Part shown: positions 1 to 10,759 of the stretch, piece after piece
Layout: every line of letters starts with the position of its first letter
How positions within the stretch are numbered: the first letter of the stretch is position 1
Assembly: GCF_910594005.1 (NCBI RefSeq)
Contig: NC_057848.1
Coordinates: 47,261,616-47,325,615, forward strand
Direction: 5' to 3'
DNA from: Cervus elaphus
Lineage: Eukaryota; Chordata; Mammalia; Artiodactyla; Cervidae
Length of the DNA stretch: 64,000 bases
Translations under genes and position numbers: made by a program
The notes under the pieces: model-generated
What the model was told of the DNA's origin: nothing
Database searches by the model: none
What the model saw: only the letters and a program-made list of their open reading frames with translations

Positions 1-1388
1 CACTCAATATGCCAGCAAATTTGGAAAACTCAGCAGTGGCCACAGGACTAGAAAAGGTCAATTTTCTTTCCAATCCCAAAGAAAGGCAATGCCAAAGAAT
101 GCTCAAACTACTGTACAATTGCACTCATCTCACATGCTAGTAAAGTAATGCTCAAAATTCTCCAAGCCAGGCTTCAGCAATATGTGAACTGTGAACTTCC
201 AGATGTTCAAGCTGGTTTTAGAAACGGCAGAGGAACCAGAGATCAAATTGCAAACATCCACTGGATCATTGAAAAAGCAAGAGAGTTCCAGAAAAACATC
301 TATTTCTGCTTTATTGACTATGCCAAAGCCTTCGACTGTGTGGATCACAATAAACTGTGGAAAATTCTGAAAGAGATGGGAATACCAGACCACCTGACCT
401 GCCTCTTGAGAAATCTGTATGCAGGTCAGGAAGCAACAGTTAGAACTTGACACGAACAACAGACTGGTTCCAAATCAGGAAAGGAGTACGTCAAGGCTAT
501 ATATAGTCACCCTGCTTATTAACTTCTATGCAGAGTACATCATGAGAAACGCGGGGCTGGAGGAATCACAGGCTGGAATCAAGATTGCCAGGAGAAATAT
601 CAATAACCTCAGATATGCAGATGATACCACCCTTATGGCAGAAAGTGAAGAAGAACTAAAGAACTTCTTGATGAAAGTGAAAGAGGAGAGTGAAAAAGTT
701 GGATTAAAGCTCAACATTTAGAAAACTAAGATCATGGCATCCGGTCCCATCACTTCATGGCAAATAGATGGGGAAACAGTGGCTGACTTTATTTTTGGGG
801 GGCTCCAAAATCACTGCAGATGGTGATTGCAGCCATGAAATTAAAAGATGCTTACTCCTTGGAAGGAAAGTTATGACCAACCTAGATAGTGTATTAAAAA
901 GCAGAGACATTACTTTGCCAGCAAAGGTCCGTCTAGTCAAGGCTATGGTTGTTCCAGTAGTCATGTATGTATGTGAGAGTTGGACTATAAAGAAAGCTGA
1001 GTGCCGAAGAATTGATGCTTTTGAACTGTGGTGTTGGAGAAGACTCTTGAGAGTCCCTTGGACTGCAAGGAGATCCAACCAGTTCATCCTAAGGGAGATC
1101 AGTCCTAAGTGTTCATTGGAAGGACTGATGTTGAAGCTGAAACTCCAGTACTTTGGTCCCCTGATGCGAAGAGCTGACTCATTTGAAAAGACCCTGATGC
1201 TGGGGAAGATTGAGGGCAGGAGGAGAAGGGGATGACAGGGGATGAGATGGTTGGATGGCATTGCCGACTCAATGGACATGAGTTTGGGTAAACTCTGGGA
1301 GTTGGTGATGGACAGGAAGGCCTGGCATGCTGCGGTCCATGGGGTTGCAAAGAGTCAGACACGACTGAGCGACTGAACTGAACTGAAT
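1..1388 (+). mobile_element. BovB (RTE-clade) LINE, 5'-truncated by window, 3' half
   Basis: The three reading-frame pieces at 148-450, 419-721 and 768-1235 are consecutive parts of one RTE-type reverse transcriptase. The first has the FIDYAKAFDCVD motif, the second carries the catalytic YADD box (codons at 614-625), and the third has the C-terminal segment with the W-rich thumb region. A frameshift near 450 and a stop near 719 break the frame, so this copy cannot make a working enzyme. The tail ends in the short ACTGAACTGAACTGA-like repeat typical of BovB, and its last ~150 bp resemble the Bov-A SINE unit. BovB is a horizontally acquired LINE abundant in ruminants; it supplies the machinery for Bov-A/Bov-tA SINEs. 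The 5' part lies outside the window. Confidence 0.93.
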
Positions 1389-1397
1389 GGAAAGACA

Positions 1398-2942
1398 CCC
1401 TGTGTTTGTGGACTTGAAGATTTAGTGTTGTTAGGATGGCAATACTACTGAAGTGATCTACAGATTGAGTGCATTCTCTATCAAAATCCCAAAGACTTTT
1501 TTTGCAAAAGTAAAAAATTTAAAACAAAAATTTCTATGGAATTACAAAGGACCCCTAATAGCCAAAAAAATCTTGATAAAGAACAATTTTGGAAGTCTTA
1601 TACTTTCCCATTTCAAAACTTACTACAAAGCTACAGTAATTTTAACAAAGTGGTACTGGCATAAGTATACACATAGAGACCAAAGGAATAGATGTGGGAA
1701 TCCAGAAATAAACCCATACATTATGGTCAACTGTTTTTGACAAGTGTGCCCAAGCTATTCAGTGAGGAATAGTCTTCAATAAATGGTGCTGGGACAAATT
1801 GGATACCCCTGCACAAAAGAATGAAGCTGGACCCCTACCTTAAAAACAAATGCAAAAGCTAATTCAAAATGGATCAAAAGACCTTACTGTAAGAGCTGTA
1901 AAACTTGTGTAGAAAGAAACACAAGTGTAAATCTTTGTAGCTTTGGATTAGGCAATGAGTATTTGAATATGATACTAACAGCACAAGCAACAAAAGAAAA
2001 AACAGATAAGTTAGATTTCATAAATATTAAAAGCTTTTATGCTTCAATGGATACTACCAAGAAAGTAGAAAGACAACCCATAGAATGAGAGAAAATATTT
2101 GTATTTTCATACATGTATCTGATGAGCATCCAGGATATATAAAAACTCTTAGAACTCAACAACAAAAAGGAAAACAATCTAATTAATATGTGCAAAGAAA
2201 TAGACATTTTTCCAAAGAATATATGCAAACAGCCAATAATCACATGAACAGATGCTTGATATCATTAGGTTTTAGAAAAATGAAAATCAAAGCCACAATG
2301 GGATACTACTTTATACCCACTAGGATAGCTATATAAAAACAAACAACTTGAGAAAGTAACAAGCTATAGCAAGGATGTGGATAAATGAGAATGTTCATAT
2401 CTTGTTGTTGGGAATAGAAAATGGTCCAGCTGCTGTTGAAAACAGTTTTGCAGTTCCTCAGTAAATTAAACATAGAATTACCAAATGAGCCAGCAATTCC
2501 ACGACTAGGTATATATTTGAGAGACTTAGAAATAATATATTCACACAGAAACTTGCATTTTTGGGCAACCCAAATGTCCATCAACTTATGAATGGTTAAA
2601 AAATGTGGCATATCCATATGATGGAACATTATTCAGCCATAAAAATAATGTATGTACTGATACATGATACAATGCAAATGAACCTTAAAAACATTATGCT
2701 AAGTTAAAGTAGCCAGTCACATTATAAGAGGTCATACATTATATGATTTAATTTTCATGAAATGTCCAGAATAGGTAAATCCATACATTTATGTAGATTA
2801 TAGGTTTATGTAGAATGTAGATTAATGATTGACAGGGACTTGGGGTAGAAAGGAAAGAGTTACTTATTGGGATGATGAAATATTCTGGAATTTAGATAGC
2901 GGTGATGGTTAGACAACATTGTGACTGTATTAAAGACTCTCT
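1398..2942 (+). mobile_element. Old L1 LINE, ORF2 C-terminus and 3' UTR
   Basis: The frame at 1453-1740 reads as the L1 ORF2 C-terminal region (IKIP...FLWNYKGP...FKTYYKATVI...WYWHK). The next kilobase gives further degraded ORF2 C-terminal sequence and 3' UTR-like sequence (lines matching 'PSQVDWKKIF'-type and 'EYYSAI'-type segments are recognisable but broken by stops). It begins directly after the BovB tail. The copy is diverged and has no intact domain. Confidence 0.8.
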
Positions 2943-2964
2943 AATGAAAAGAATTGCCTGTTTA

Positions 2965-3610
2965 CCTCTTTTAGTGATATTTCTATTGTATGGTTGGTAT
3001 TTTATTAATTTGTGGAAACTCTTTATATTTGGTGGATATTAATCCTTTTTTTATATGCTTCAAATATTCTCTCTCAAAAGAGTCTGTTGATTGCCCATTT
3101 GTTTGTGTTATTTTTTGCTGCGCTAAAGTTGAAAATTTTTCCATGGTATGATCTATTAATATTTTTCATTGTGGCTTCTGAATTTGAAACTTAAGATATT
3201 TTCTATCTCAAGAATATTAAAATGCTTTCAACATTCTCTCGAATCTTGTTAAGCTGTTTTTTAAAGTGTATATTTTAAAAGCATATAGACTTTTTATATG
3301 TTTAGCATAAAGTGGGAGTTTAGCTTTATTTTTTTCCAAATGGTCCTACAGAATTCATTGAATAATTCATGCTTTCTTCACTGATTTGAAATGTAGCCTG
3401 TACATATTTTGATAAGAACATTGAAAATGTAGTAGTCTTTCACATTTAGCTCTTTCAGAGATTCCTCTCTACCAACTGATGGTCAGTGTAGCCTATTCTA
3501 TTTGAATTATAGACGTGTAAAATAATGATATTTATACCTATGCAGTTATTTTAACTATTTTCCCCACAAGGCACTTTTGTATTTCTTAAATTATTTCATT
3601 GTCTCAACAA
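2965..3610 (-). mobile_element. Old L1 LINE fragment, antisense ORF2
   Basis: Read on the plus strand this matches the usual antisense L1 ORF2 landscape: the segment around 3012-3120 (gaaactctttatatt... attaatcc ... tctgttgattgccc) and the segment around 3310-3400 (ccaactttatttttttcc-like, cactgatttgaaatg). AT-rich, heavily diverged, no usable frame. It lies tail-to-tail with the sense L1 just upstream. The limits are approximate. Confidence 0.5.
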
Positions 3611-3624
3611 TTTTTATGGTGGGT

Positions 3625-3945
3625 TGTATTTGTCTGTTAGGGCTGCCAAACCAGAATACCATAGACTTGGTGGTTTAAACAACTCTCCCTTTAGGTTGCA
3701 GATGGCTGCCTTCTTCCCCTGTGCTCACACAACATTTACTTGGTATGTGCCAAGGGAGAGAGAAAGAGAGAACTCTGGTGTCTCTTCTTATGAGGACACC
3801 AATCCTATCAGATCAAGGTCCTATCTTTATGACTTTATTTAACTTCAGTTACTTCCTTAGAGGCCATTATCTCCAAGTACCACCACCCTGAAGGTTAGGG
3901 TTTCAGTACAAGAATTTGAGGGACACGAGCATTCAATCCATGATA
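3625..3945 (-). mobile_element. MaLR-type LTR (MLT1/MST-like), antisense
   Basis: Plus strand starts tgtctgttagggctgcc and continues through the accatagacttggtgg and atgaggacaccaatcc blocks, ending cattcaatccatgata. This is the reverse complement of the MaLR LTR layout, of which a sense copy lies at 33889-34256. It is contiguous with MaLR-like internal sequence at 3946 onward, so it is the 3' LTR of a minus-strand element. Confidence 0.72.
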
Positions 3946-5548
3946 TTCCCTTCCTGGTTCCCCTCAAATTCATGTCCTTCTAACACTTAAAATCTATTCA
4001 TTCCACCTCAACAACCCCCAAAGTCTTAATTCATTCCAGCATCAACTCTAAATTCCAAAGTATCATCTAAATAACATTTAAATCAGATACAGGCGAAGCT
4101 CAGGTATAAGTCACCCCGAGGCAAAATTCCTTTCCAGCTATGAACCTGTGAAACCAGACAGATTATGTGCTTCCAAAATACAGTGGAACAGGCACAGGAC
4201 AGGCATTTCCTTTCCAAGAGAAAGAAATAGGAAAGAAGCAAGGGCTGACTGGTCCCAAGTGAGTCTGAAAGCCAGCAAGGCAAACTCCATTAGACCTTGA
4301 AGTTTGAAAATAAGTCTTTTTGACTTGACGTCCTGCCATCCTGACCAAATGAGGTCCGCCGTGCTGTCCCCATGGCCTAACCGGCTCTCTCAGCCCTCAA
4401 GCTCTGCTGGGTGGTGTTCCAGTCCCTGTGTCCCTGCTCCAGGATGTGGCAACTTGGTCTGTTGAAACTTCAGAGTTGGGGCCACCCTCAAAAACTGAGG
4501 AGGAATTAACTTTGGCCTCTGGGTCTGTAATGGGAGTGGTGGCGCTGATGATCTCTGAATCACCTTCAGAATCATTTTTGTGATTTGTGGAAGGATAGCA
4601 TATATTCACAGCCAGATAGCTGAATGGTCCCATTCTATAGAACCCAAGAATTTCCATAGCCTTCCTTCTTTGGTAGCCTCACTCCCACTTCAGTGGGACC
4701 TGGTAGCATTTCTTTTCTTTCCTTTTTTTTTGTTTGGCCACACTATATGCCATGTGGGATCTTATAGGACCTTTGTTCCCCAACTAGGGATCAAACTCAT
4801 GCCCTCTGCATTGGAAGGTGGAGTCTTAACCACTGAACCACCAGGGAGGTCCCCAGAACTGGCAGTATTTCTGCTTGTTTGATCCCAATACGTCTTTATT
4901 GAGTGATAGTCTAGCCACACCCCACATGTTCTCAGAACACACTTTTTCATTTTTTGCAATACGTTCAGGGTGAGAGTTTTTCCAAATCTTTAAGTTCTGA
5001 TTCCATTTTTCTTAACAGCTTCTTCAATTCTTCTCTCCTCTCACCTTTTACTATAAGCAGTTAGGAGGACCTAGGCTACCTCTCCAACATTTTGCTTAGA
5101 AATGTCATCAGTTAAACAGCTGATTTCGTTGTTCCTAAGGTCTACCTTACATAAAACACTAGAATGCTCTTCAGCCAATTTCTTTGCCACTTTATAACAG
5201 CCATTGCCTTTCCTCTAGTTTCCAATAACCTGTTTTTCATTTTCCTTCTGAGACCTCAACACAATGAACTTTAATAATATTTCTACTAACATTCTGTTCG
5301 TGAATATTTATATAGTCTCTAAGTAGATAGAGGCTTTCTTTCCAGCTCTCCTCTTTGTTTTCTGAGCTGTCCCCAGAATTGCCTTTTACACTGACATTTT
5401 TACCATCTGTCCCTTTAAAGCAAGCTAGGCCTTTTCTAGCCTGTGCCTCAAAACGCCTCCAGTCACTATCCAGCTCCAGAGCCACTTCCACATTGTAGGT
5501 AGTTGTTACAGAGGCACTATACTTCTCGGTACCAAACTCTGTATTAGT
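3946..5548 (-). mobile_element. MaLR internal region with gag-like remnant
   Basis: The sequence after the LTR (catgtccttctaacac, then cccccaaagtcttaattc) matches the antisense internal region of MaLR elements, and the segment ends in a ggtaccaa motif next to a tgtattag LTR-like start, as expected at the 5' boundary of such an element. The minus-strand frame at 5237-5569 is 110 codons without a stop and resembles the C-terminal part of the MaLR gag-like protein; a second minus-strand piece is at 4397-4657. The reading frame between them is broken. Function is lost; these elements are non-autonomous relatives of ERV-L. A CHR SINE interrupts it at 4713-4854. Confidence 0.62.
4713..4854 (-). mobile_element. 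CHR-type tRNA-Glu SINE
   Basis: Poly-T head, then ttgtttggccaca, ccaactagggatcaaa and accaccagggaggtcc: the reverse complement of the tRNA-derived CHR SINE with its A-tail. Flanks read ggtagcatttct (before) and ggcagtatttct (after), a 12-bp target-site duplication with two mismatches. Inserted in MaLR internal sequence, so it is younger than that element. Confidence 0.85.
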
Positions 5549-6015
5549 CTTCATTCTCCAGAGAAACAAGAGACGAATTTCCCTCCCTCATGTGGGTGGG
5601 CCTCACTCAGTCAGTTGTAGGCCCGAGTACAACAAAAAGGCTGACCTTTCTGTAAGCAAGGTGTAACTCCTCCGGCCTGCACCTTCAAGCTGGGGCATCT
5701 GATTTTTTTTACTGCCCTTGGAGTCAAACTGAAACACTGGCTCTTCCTGTGTTTTAAGCCTGCTGACTTTCAGATTGGAACTACACTTTCAGGTGTCCTG
5801 GGTCTCCAGCTGACCAACTGCAGGTCCTAGGACTTCTCAGCCTCCATTAATTGTGTGAGCCAGTTCCTTATAATCAATCTCTCTCTGTTATTTGATCTCT
5901 CTCTCTCTCTTCCTCCCCTTCCTGCGTGCATGCACACACCGACAGACAAATACACACACATACATACCACACACCCTATTGGTTTCTCTCTCAAACCCTG
6001 CCTAATACAGTGGAT
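5549..6015 (-). mobile_element. LTR-like end of the antisense MaLR element, type uncertain
   Basis: Plus strand begins tgtattagtcttcattctcc and ends ccctgcctaataca, mirror-image ends typical of an old LTR repeat whose middle includes the cttcctgtgttttaagcc and gtgtgagccagttccttat blocks. It abuts the internal region at 5548. It does not look like the LTR at 3625-3945, so either two families are joined here or one LTR was replaced. A CT-rich run (5877-5920) and an ACA/CATA run (5930-5975) lie inside. Confidence 0.45.
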
Positions 6016-6025
6016 GAAGCAAGTA

Positions 6026-6105
6026 TTGGGTTGGCCAAAATGTTTGTTCAGGTTTTTCAGTGAGCTGTTACAGAAAAACCTGAATGAACATTTTGGCCAA
6101 CCTAA
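6026..6105. mobile_element. Palindromic mariner MITE relic
   Basis: An 80-bp near-perfect hairpin. The left arm starts TTGGGTTGGCCAAAATG and the right arm is its inverse, ending CCAACCTAA. The element is flanked on both sides by TA (6024-6025, 6106-6107), the mariner target duplication. This is the short deletion derivative of the bovine mariner family; no transposase is present. Confidence 0.88.
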
Positions 6106-6235
6106 TATTATTAACCCCATTTTGCTTTTGAGTAAGTTGAAGCCCAAGAGTGGTTAAGTCTTACTAAATAAAGATCATTGGATAAGATACAAATTATGAC
6201 TAGGTCTTTCAGATCACAGCCTCTTGTGTACCCTG
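6106..6235 (-). repeat. MIR SINE fragment
   Basis: ttaaccccattttgc, then gttgaagcccaagagtgg, then ttaagtc resembles the antisense MIR core (ccccattttacag / gaaactgaggc / ttaagtgac). Weak match. Confidence 0.4.
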
Positions 6236-6485
6236 CACCTCTACTGAGAATGCACATGATGAAAGCCATTGTTACCTGCCTACATTTTATACTCTATCAA
6301 CTTTTCTGAAGCAATGAAAACGCCTCTGAGTTCCTGGCACTATATAGATACTGGATAGCATAAGCCCCCCTCATTTTAATATCCCTTTGAAAGTAATTTC
6401 CCTGTTTCCGGGGTCTATGACATCCTCTATGGAGAGTCAGACTCTTCCACAGGAGAGTTTAGGGCAATACTTAAAAATATTACTA

Positions 6486-6790
6486 TGGAACTTCTCTGGT
6501 GGTATAGTGGCTAAGACTACCTGCCAATGCAGGGGACACGGGTTCAACCCCTGTCTGGGAAGATCCCATATGCCACAGGGCAACTAAGCCCATTATGCCA
6601 CAATGACTGAGCCCATGAGCTGCAACTACTGAAACACAAGCACCGACAGCCTGTGCTCTGCACCAAGAGAAGCCACTGCAATGAGAAGCCCACGCATTGC
6701 AACAAAGAGTAGCCCCTGCTCACCACAACTAGTTGGAGTCTGTATGCAGCAACAAAGACCCAGCACAACAAAAAAAGAATAAATTTAAAA
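6486..6790 (+). mobile_element. Full-length CHR-type tRNA-Glu SINE
   Basis: Starts ggaacttctctggtgg, has the tRNA-like A/B-box part (gtggctaagac ... gggttcaaccc) and then the long CHR body (gagctgcaactactg, aagccactgcaatgag, aacaaagag) with an A-rich tail. Flanks aatattactat and aacattactta form a likely duplication. The long form is distinct from the short CHR copies at 18000 and 30384. Confidence 0.88.
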
Positions 6791-6860
6791 AACATTACTT
6801 AGTAATTTTTCTTACTAAGAACTTACTATTAAAGTATTTTCTTCCTAAAAGTATTTTCTT

Positions 6861-6889
6861 GTGTGTGTATGTGTGTGTGTGTGTGTGTG
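6861..6889. repeat. (GT)n microsatellite
   Basis: About 14 GT units with one A interruption, lying against the edge of a Bov-tA SINE. Confidence 0.95.
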
Positions 6890-7103
6890 CGTGCACTCAG
6901 TTGCTCGGTCGAGTCTGACTCTTGGTGACTCTATGGTAGCCTGCCAGGCTCCTCTGTCCATGGAATTTTCCAGGCGAAAATACTGGAGTGGGTTGCCATT
7001 TCCTTCTCCAGGGGATCTTCCCCACCCAGGGACTGAACTCGTGTCTTTTGCGTCTCTTGCATTGGCCGATGGATTCTTTACCACTGGGCCACCTGGGAAG
7101 CCC
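6890..7103 (-). mobile_element. Bov-tA SINE
   Basis: Antisense copy: ttgctcggtcgagtctgac, ctgccaggctcctctgtcc, aatactggagtgggttgcc, then the tRNA-like head at 7050-7103 (tttaccactgggccacctggg). Nearly full length. Confidence 0.93.
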
Positions 7104-7621
7104 AGGTACCTTCTTACTTGGCGCTTAGGAAAATACTTTATTCCTTTCTCCTTCCTTTCCTGTATCCATTCTACCTACTTTGGGCCAGAGGACCTCAACT
7201 ACTTTTTGGGAAATTCTATTTATAGGTACTGAATAAAGTCTGGCAGGAATAGCAAAGATATCTTGTCTTCTCCTAACTCAGGAGCAGTGATGTGGACCCA
7301 AACTGGGTCTTACACTTGGATTTGATTAGTGAATAGTGACAGAGACTAAACAAAATGGTAAGCTGATCTTGCTTGACGCCTTCTGAGGTTGCCTGGTTTC
7401 TGCCTTGCTTTGTGAAGACCTGGGTTCACCAGCCTTTTCTTAAACCTGCTTGTGCCCCTATATCCTTCAATCAATTCCCCTCTTTCCCCCCGAGTTTACC
7501 AGAGTTGGATTTTTTTATTCACAGCCAAAAAACCCCAACTTATATAGTCAAGGTGATTCATTCACTCATTCAGCAGACACTTATTAAGTATTTACTATTT
7601 GTCAAGCAGTGTGCCAGTCAC

Positions 7622-7658
7622 GGGGGGGGCGGTGGTGGGGGTAGGGGGGCGGGCAGGG
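7622..7658 (+). other. G-rich run with quadruplex potential
   Basis: Contains at least four runs of three or more G within 37 bases (ggggggggcgg, tgggggt, ggggggcggg, caggg). By composition alone this could form a G-quadruplex on the plus strand. Confidence 0.6.
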
Positions 7659-9032
7659 CTTTCCAAACACTTAATAGGCTGATGATCTCTTTTTGTCAGT
7701 AAGAGAGAAAATTGGGGGTTAACTCTATGAGCCTTCACTATAAGTGTCAGGAAAGAAAGAGACGCTAGGAAACTCCCAGTGAAGAACTGGGAATTAATAA
7801 CTATCATTAAATAAAGTTTAATAGAAACAATAAAAACATGAATGTTGGGATTGTAATACTTTTCTCTAATTGAAATATTTAATTCAGTCTATGCTTTTTA
7901 ACTATTACATGTATGTTTTTTAACTATTACTATGTAATAATTTTGAACTTTGTAATGCATTTCTTTAAAGGTCATATGTATGGTTGTATTCTGGTGCGAT
8001 TTGAATGGATCTCTGTTGCTAACCACTTACATAGTGTTGCCTATATGAGAAGCAGCTCCATCACAAAACAACGTCAATTATTTGAAGCATCTGTGCTTGT
8101 GATTTATTAATAGCCATGAGGGGAAAGATACTCACTTGGTATTTCAGGCATCTAAAAGATGAAGGGGTAGATTGAGGGAATGAGTGGTTTGAATGACTTT
8201 AATACTGATTCCTCTCTACTGTACCCCATGGAAGTAGACAGTTTAAGCTCTGATATTATTTTAAAGATCTTAGAATTCTAGATGCTACTTCATTAATAAA
8301 GATTTTAGCAACTTTGGGGGCTTAGTAATTGGCTTCAACATGACCTTTTCATTGGAACATTCAGGCTCTCCTTTCAGATTCCAGACATAGAACTGGTGTA
8401 GATTCCTTGGTATAATTGATTTGGAGCTCAAATTTAAGAGCACTATTTTTTCTAGCAGAAGCATCTGAATTCACAGCTCACATATCTCCTGATCAGCAGC
8501 CAAGTGTCTCTTTGAACTGGACTTTGATTTCAACTGCCTGTGAAAGAACGTGATTCTCCTCATCGTCCACCACGCATTCTTCTCATTGCACTTTCATGTG
8601 CCCTTGAAAGAACCTGTCTTTCCAAGTGGCTCTCACATGGGTATGCCTTTCAAATTGGGTTTCCATCTCTCTTAAAATTCTCATTTAAAAATGCTCTTGG
8701 TGATGTGAAACTAACAGTATTCCAAATCTTTGGTGTGAATTTTTAGCATTTAATTTCTCTGTGTCCAGAGAAAAAAACAAAAGTAAAATAAGTTTGAAAA
8801 ATTAATGCAATTTTGGAATGCCCTCTTCATCCATGACATTTTAGAAAAATTCAAAAGTTGTCCATTTCTTAACTCACACAAATCTTTCAAATGATGGGCC
8901 ACACATTACCCTAAGAAAGGAAAAAATAACTCCAGGTCCCCAGTTAGTTTTGTCAATACAGTGTGTTCTAAATTATATCAACTCAAACATAACTTTCAAA
9001 TTTGGTGAAAATCTGTATACCTGTTTCCATAC

Positions 9033-9050
9033 CACACACACACACACACA
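9033..9050. repeat. (CA)n microsatellite
   Basis: Nine uninterrupted CA units. Confidence 0.95.
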
Positions 9051-9158
9051 AAAGACCAAAGTGGATGTTAATTACATATAGATAAGACATAGGTATAATC
9101 TGTCCAATCAGTGATGACCCTGGCCCTTTCTTCCTCGACTCCTGCTACTCGTTAGTAC

Positions 9159-9174
9159 CTCCACCAGGGGGCAA
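9159..9174 (+). promoter_or_regulatory. Candidate CTCF binding site
   Basis: CTCCACCAGGGGGCAA matches the CTCF core CCACNAGGGGGC at every core position (9161-9172), in forward orientation. It lies in non-repeat DNA, not in a SINE. CTCF is the zinc-finger protein that anchors chromatin loops and insulators. Occupancy cannot be read from sequence. Confidence 0.55.
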
Positions 9175-9469
9175 GCAGTAAACAAGAAAGCAAAGGCGAG
9201 GCCCGGCTGTGAGACCCTGGAGAATCAAAGAAGGACTCGAGCTACCTAAACTTTTCCATTTGTGCACTCTTCCCCCGTGGTCCTGGTGGGTCTAGCTTAT
9301 TTGAATGAAGCTCTTATTTCAGATAGGGGCACTGGGTCCAAATCATGGGTCAGTCACTTCAGGCAGTCAAGAACTATTGAATGGCTGCTGTATGCTCTGT
9401 TCTAGGCCCTGGTGATACAAGACAGACAAAAACATTAACTTCGGGAACTAACATTCTAGTATTGTATTT

Positions 9470-9560
9470 TCATAACCCCTGTGAGCCTCAGTTCCCTAAT
9501 CTATACAATGGGGGCAATAATACTACAGTTTCTGTGGGTATTTAAATGAGATACACATCT
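9470..9560 (+). repeat. MIR SINE fragment
   Basis: gtgagcctcagttccc, atctatacaatggggg and caataatac follow the MIR core in sense orientation. Confidence 0.6.
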
Positions 9561-10078
9561 GATGAAGTTTCTGGATTTATTATAATTTACAGTTTGTACA
9601 CAGTTTGACACACTGTTTATAAAACTCTGTGTTCTACTTTACATTTTCATGAATGTTTTCCTAGGAGTATTTCTTTTCTACTCAGTATTTTAAGAGTTAT
9701 GTAACATTTTATTGTGTCAATTTATCATAATACTTAAACATGACTGTTCTAGTGTACATTTGGTTTGTAGTAGGTTCTCAGGAAATATTTATGAAAGAAT
9801 ATATGACTATGACATGTTTATATTATTTGCATCTTTTCATTATTGCAAATAATACTCTTTATCTTTTGCATAATCTTTCTGGGAAAAGTTCTAAAAGTCA
9901 GGTTATCATATCAAAATGTATGACATAAGGCATGAATATTTTCATGATTCTCAATATACATTACCATCATGCTGCCATGAAGACTACTAATTTACAATTC
10001 ATGACAACCACATTGTGGTTTAATTTGTATTCTTTAATTATTCGTATTATCTAATTTCTTTCATATAGTTATGTACTA
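9561..10078. other. AT-rich unassigned DNA
   Basis: AT-rich, no gene. Stretches around 9640-9900 faintly resemble antisense L1 3' UTR but I cannot fix limits. Confidence 0.35.
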
Positions 10079-10151
10079 TTGCCAAAAAGTTCATTCAGGT
10101 TTTCTGTGCCTGCTTATGGAAAAACTTGAAAGACATTTTTGGCCAACCCAA
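10079..10151. mobile_element. Palindromic mariner MITE relic, second copy
   Basis: A 73-bp hairpin of the same family as 6026-6105: left arm ttgccaaaaagttcattcag (six bases of the usual terminus missing), right arm ending ggccaacccaa. TA flanks at 10077-10078 and 10152-10153. Confidence 0.85.
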
Positions 10152-10239
10152 TATTTGGTTATCCCTGGTGTTGATCTTTTGTGTTTGAGGGGCAAGACAC
10201 TTCGGAAGGAGACCCTGAATATAGGATGCTAATTGAGGA

Positions 10240-10285
10240 GGTGGTTGTTGTTTAGTTGCTAAGTTGTGTCCCCATGGACTGTTGA
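10240..10285 (-). mobile_element. Truncated Bov-A/Bov-tA fragment
   Basis: gttgttgtttagttgctaag followed by ttgtgtccccatggactg is the 3' end of a Bov-A-type unit in antisense; the rest is absent. Confidence 0.7.
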
Positions 10286-10759
10286 GCCTCAAAACTACCC
10301 CCTAAGCCCTCAAGGCAGCAGGAGCAGAGAATGAGGTGACAGAGGAAGAGTGAAAAAAAAAAAGTAGAAAAAAAAATCGGAGGGACATTGAAGAGATACA
10401 TGTTTGCCAAAGACTACCAGATGACAGATAAAGACTGTTACCACAAAGGAGTACCTCTTTGTTGCATCACAGCAGGGGTGGGGCTGTTTTGAGCAATGAG
10501 CACCTGCGACATTGGAAGTGAAGTCTGCAAACCTTGGTGTCTCAGTTGGACCTGAGAGAGCTGATGCAGCACTGGGCATGGAAATGTTGATGAATTAGTA
10601 TGAATTGGGGCCTGGTTAGCAACATGATTTGCATGCCTGTGGTTTGGGGTTAGGCATACCATATCTTTACCTCTTTGCCCTGAAGAACAGAATTGGTTGA
10701 AATAAGCAATGAGCCTTTGATCTAAAATGGTTTGGTAAAATAAGCAATTGCGTGGTTTT
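10286..10759. other. Unassigned DNA
   Basis: Includes A-rich runs near 10355-10376; otherwise no repeat, exon or motif that I can support. Confidence 0.4.

Larger units (their letters stand above)
7104..9470. other. Non-repetitive intergenic/intronic DNA, no gene seen
   Basis: No recognised repeat or exon. Open frames here (for example 7373-7702, 8540-8746) have no recognisable domain and no splice-site logic. It holds a G-rich run at 7622-7658, a (CA)n at 9033-9050 and a CTCF-like motif at 9159-9174. Confidence 0.5.

Noticed and set aside
6486..6560. tRNA-Glu-like sequence with A and B boxes as a tRNA gene
   Set aside because: It is the head of a CHR SINE; no clover-leaf 3' half. The same applies to all CHR and Bov-tA heads here.
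7373..7702. 109-codon plus-strand frame with a poly-Gly tail
   Set aside because: The Gly run is just the G-rich tract; no domain and no splice context.
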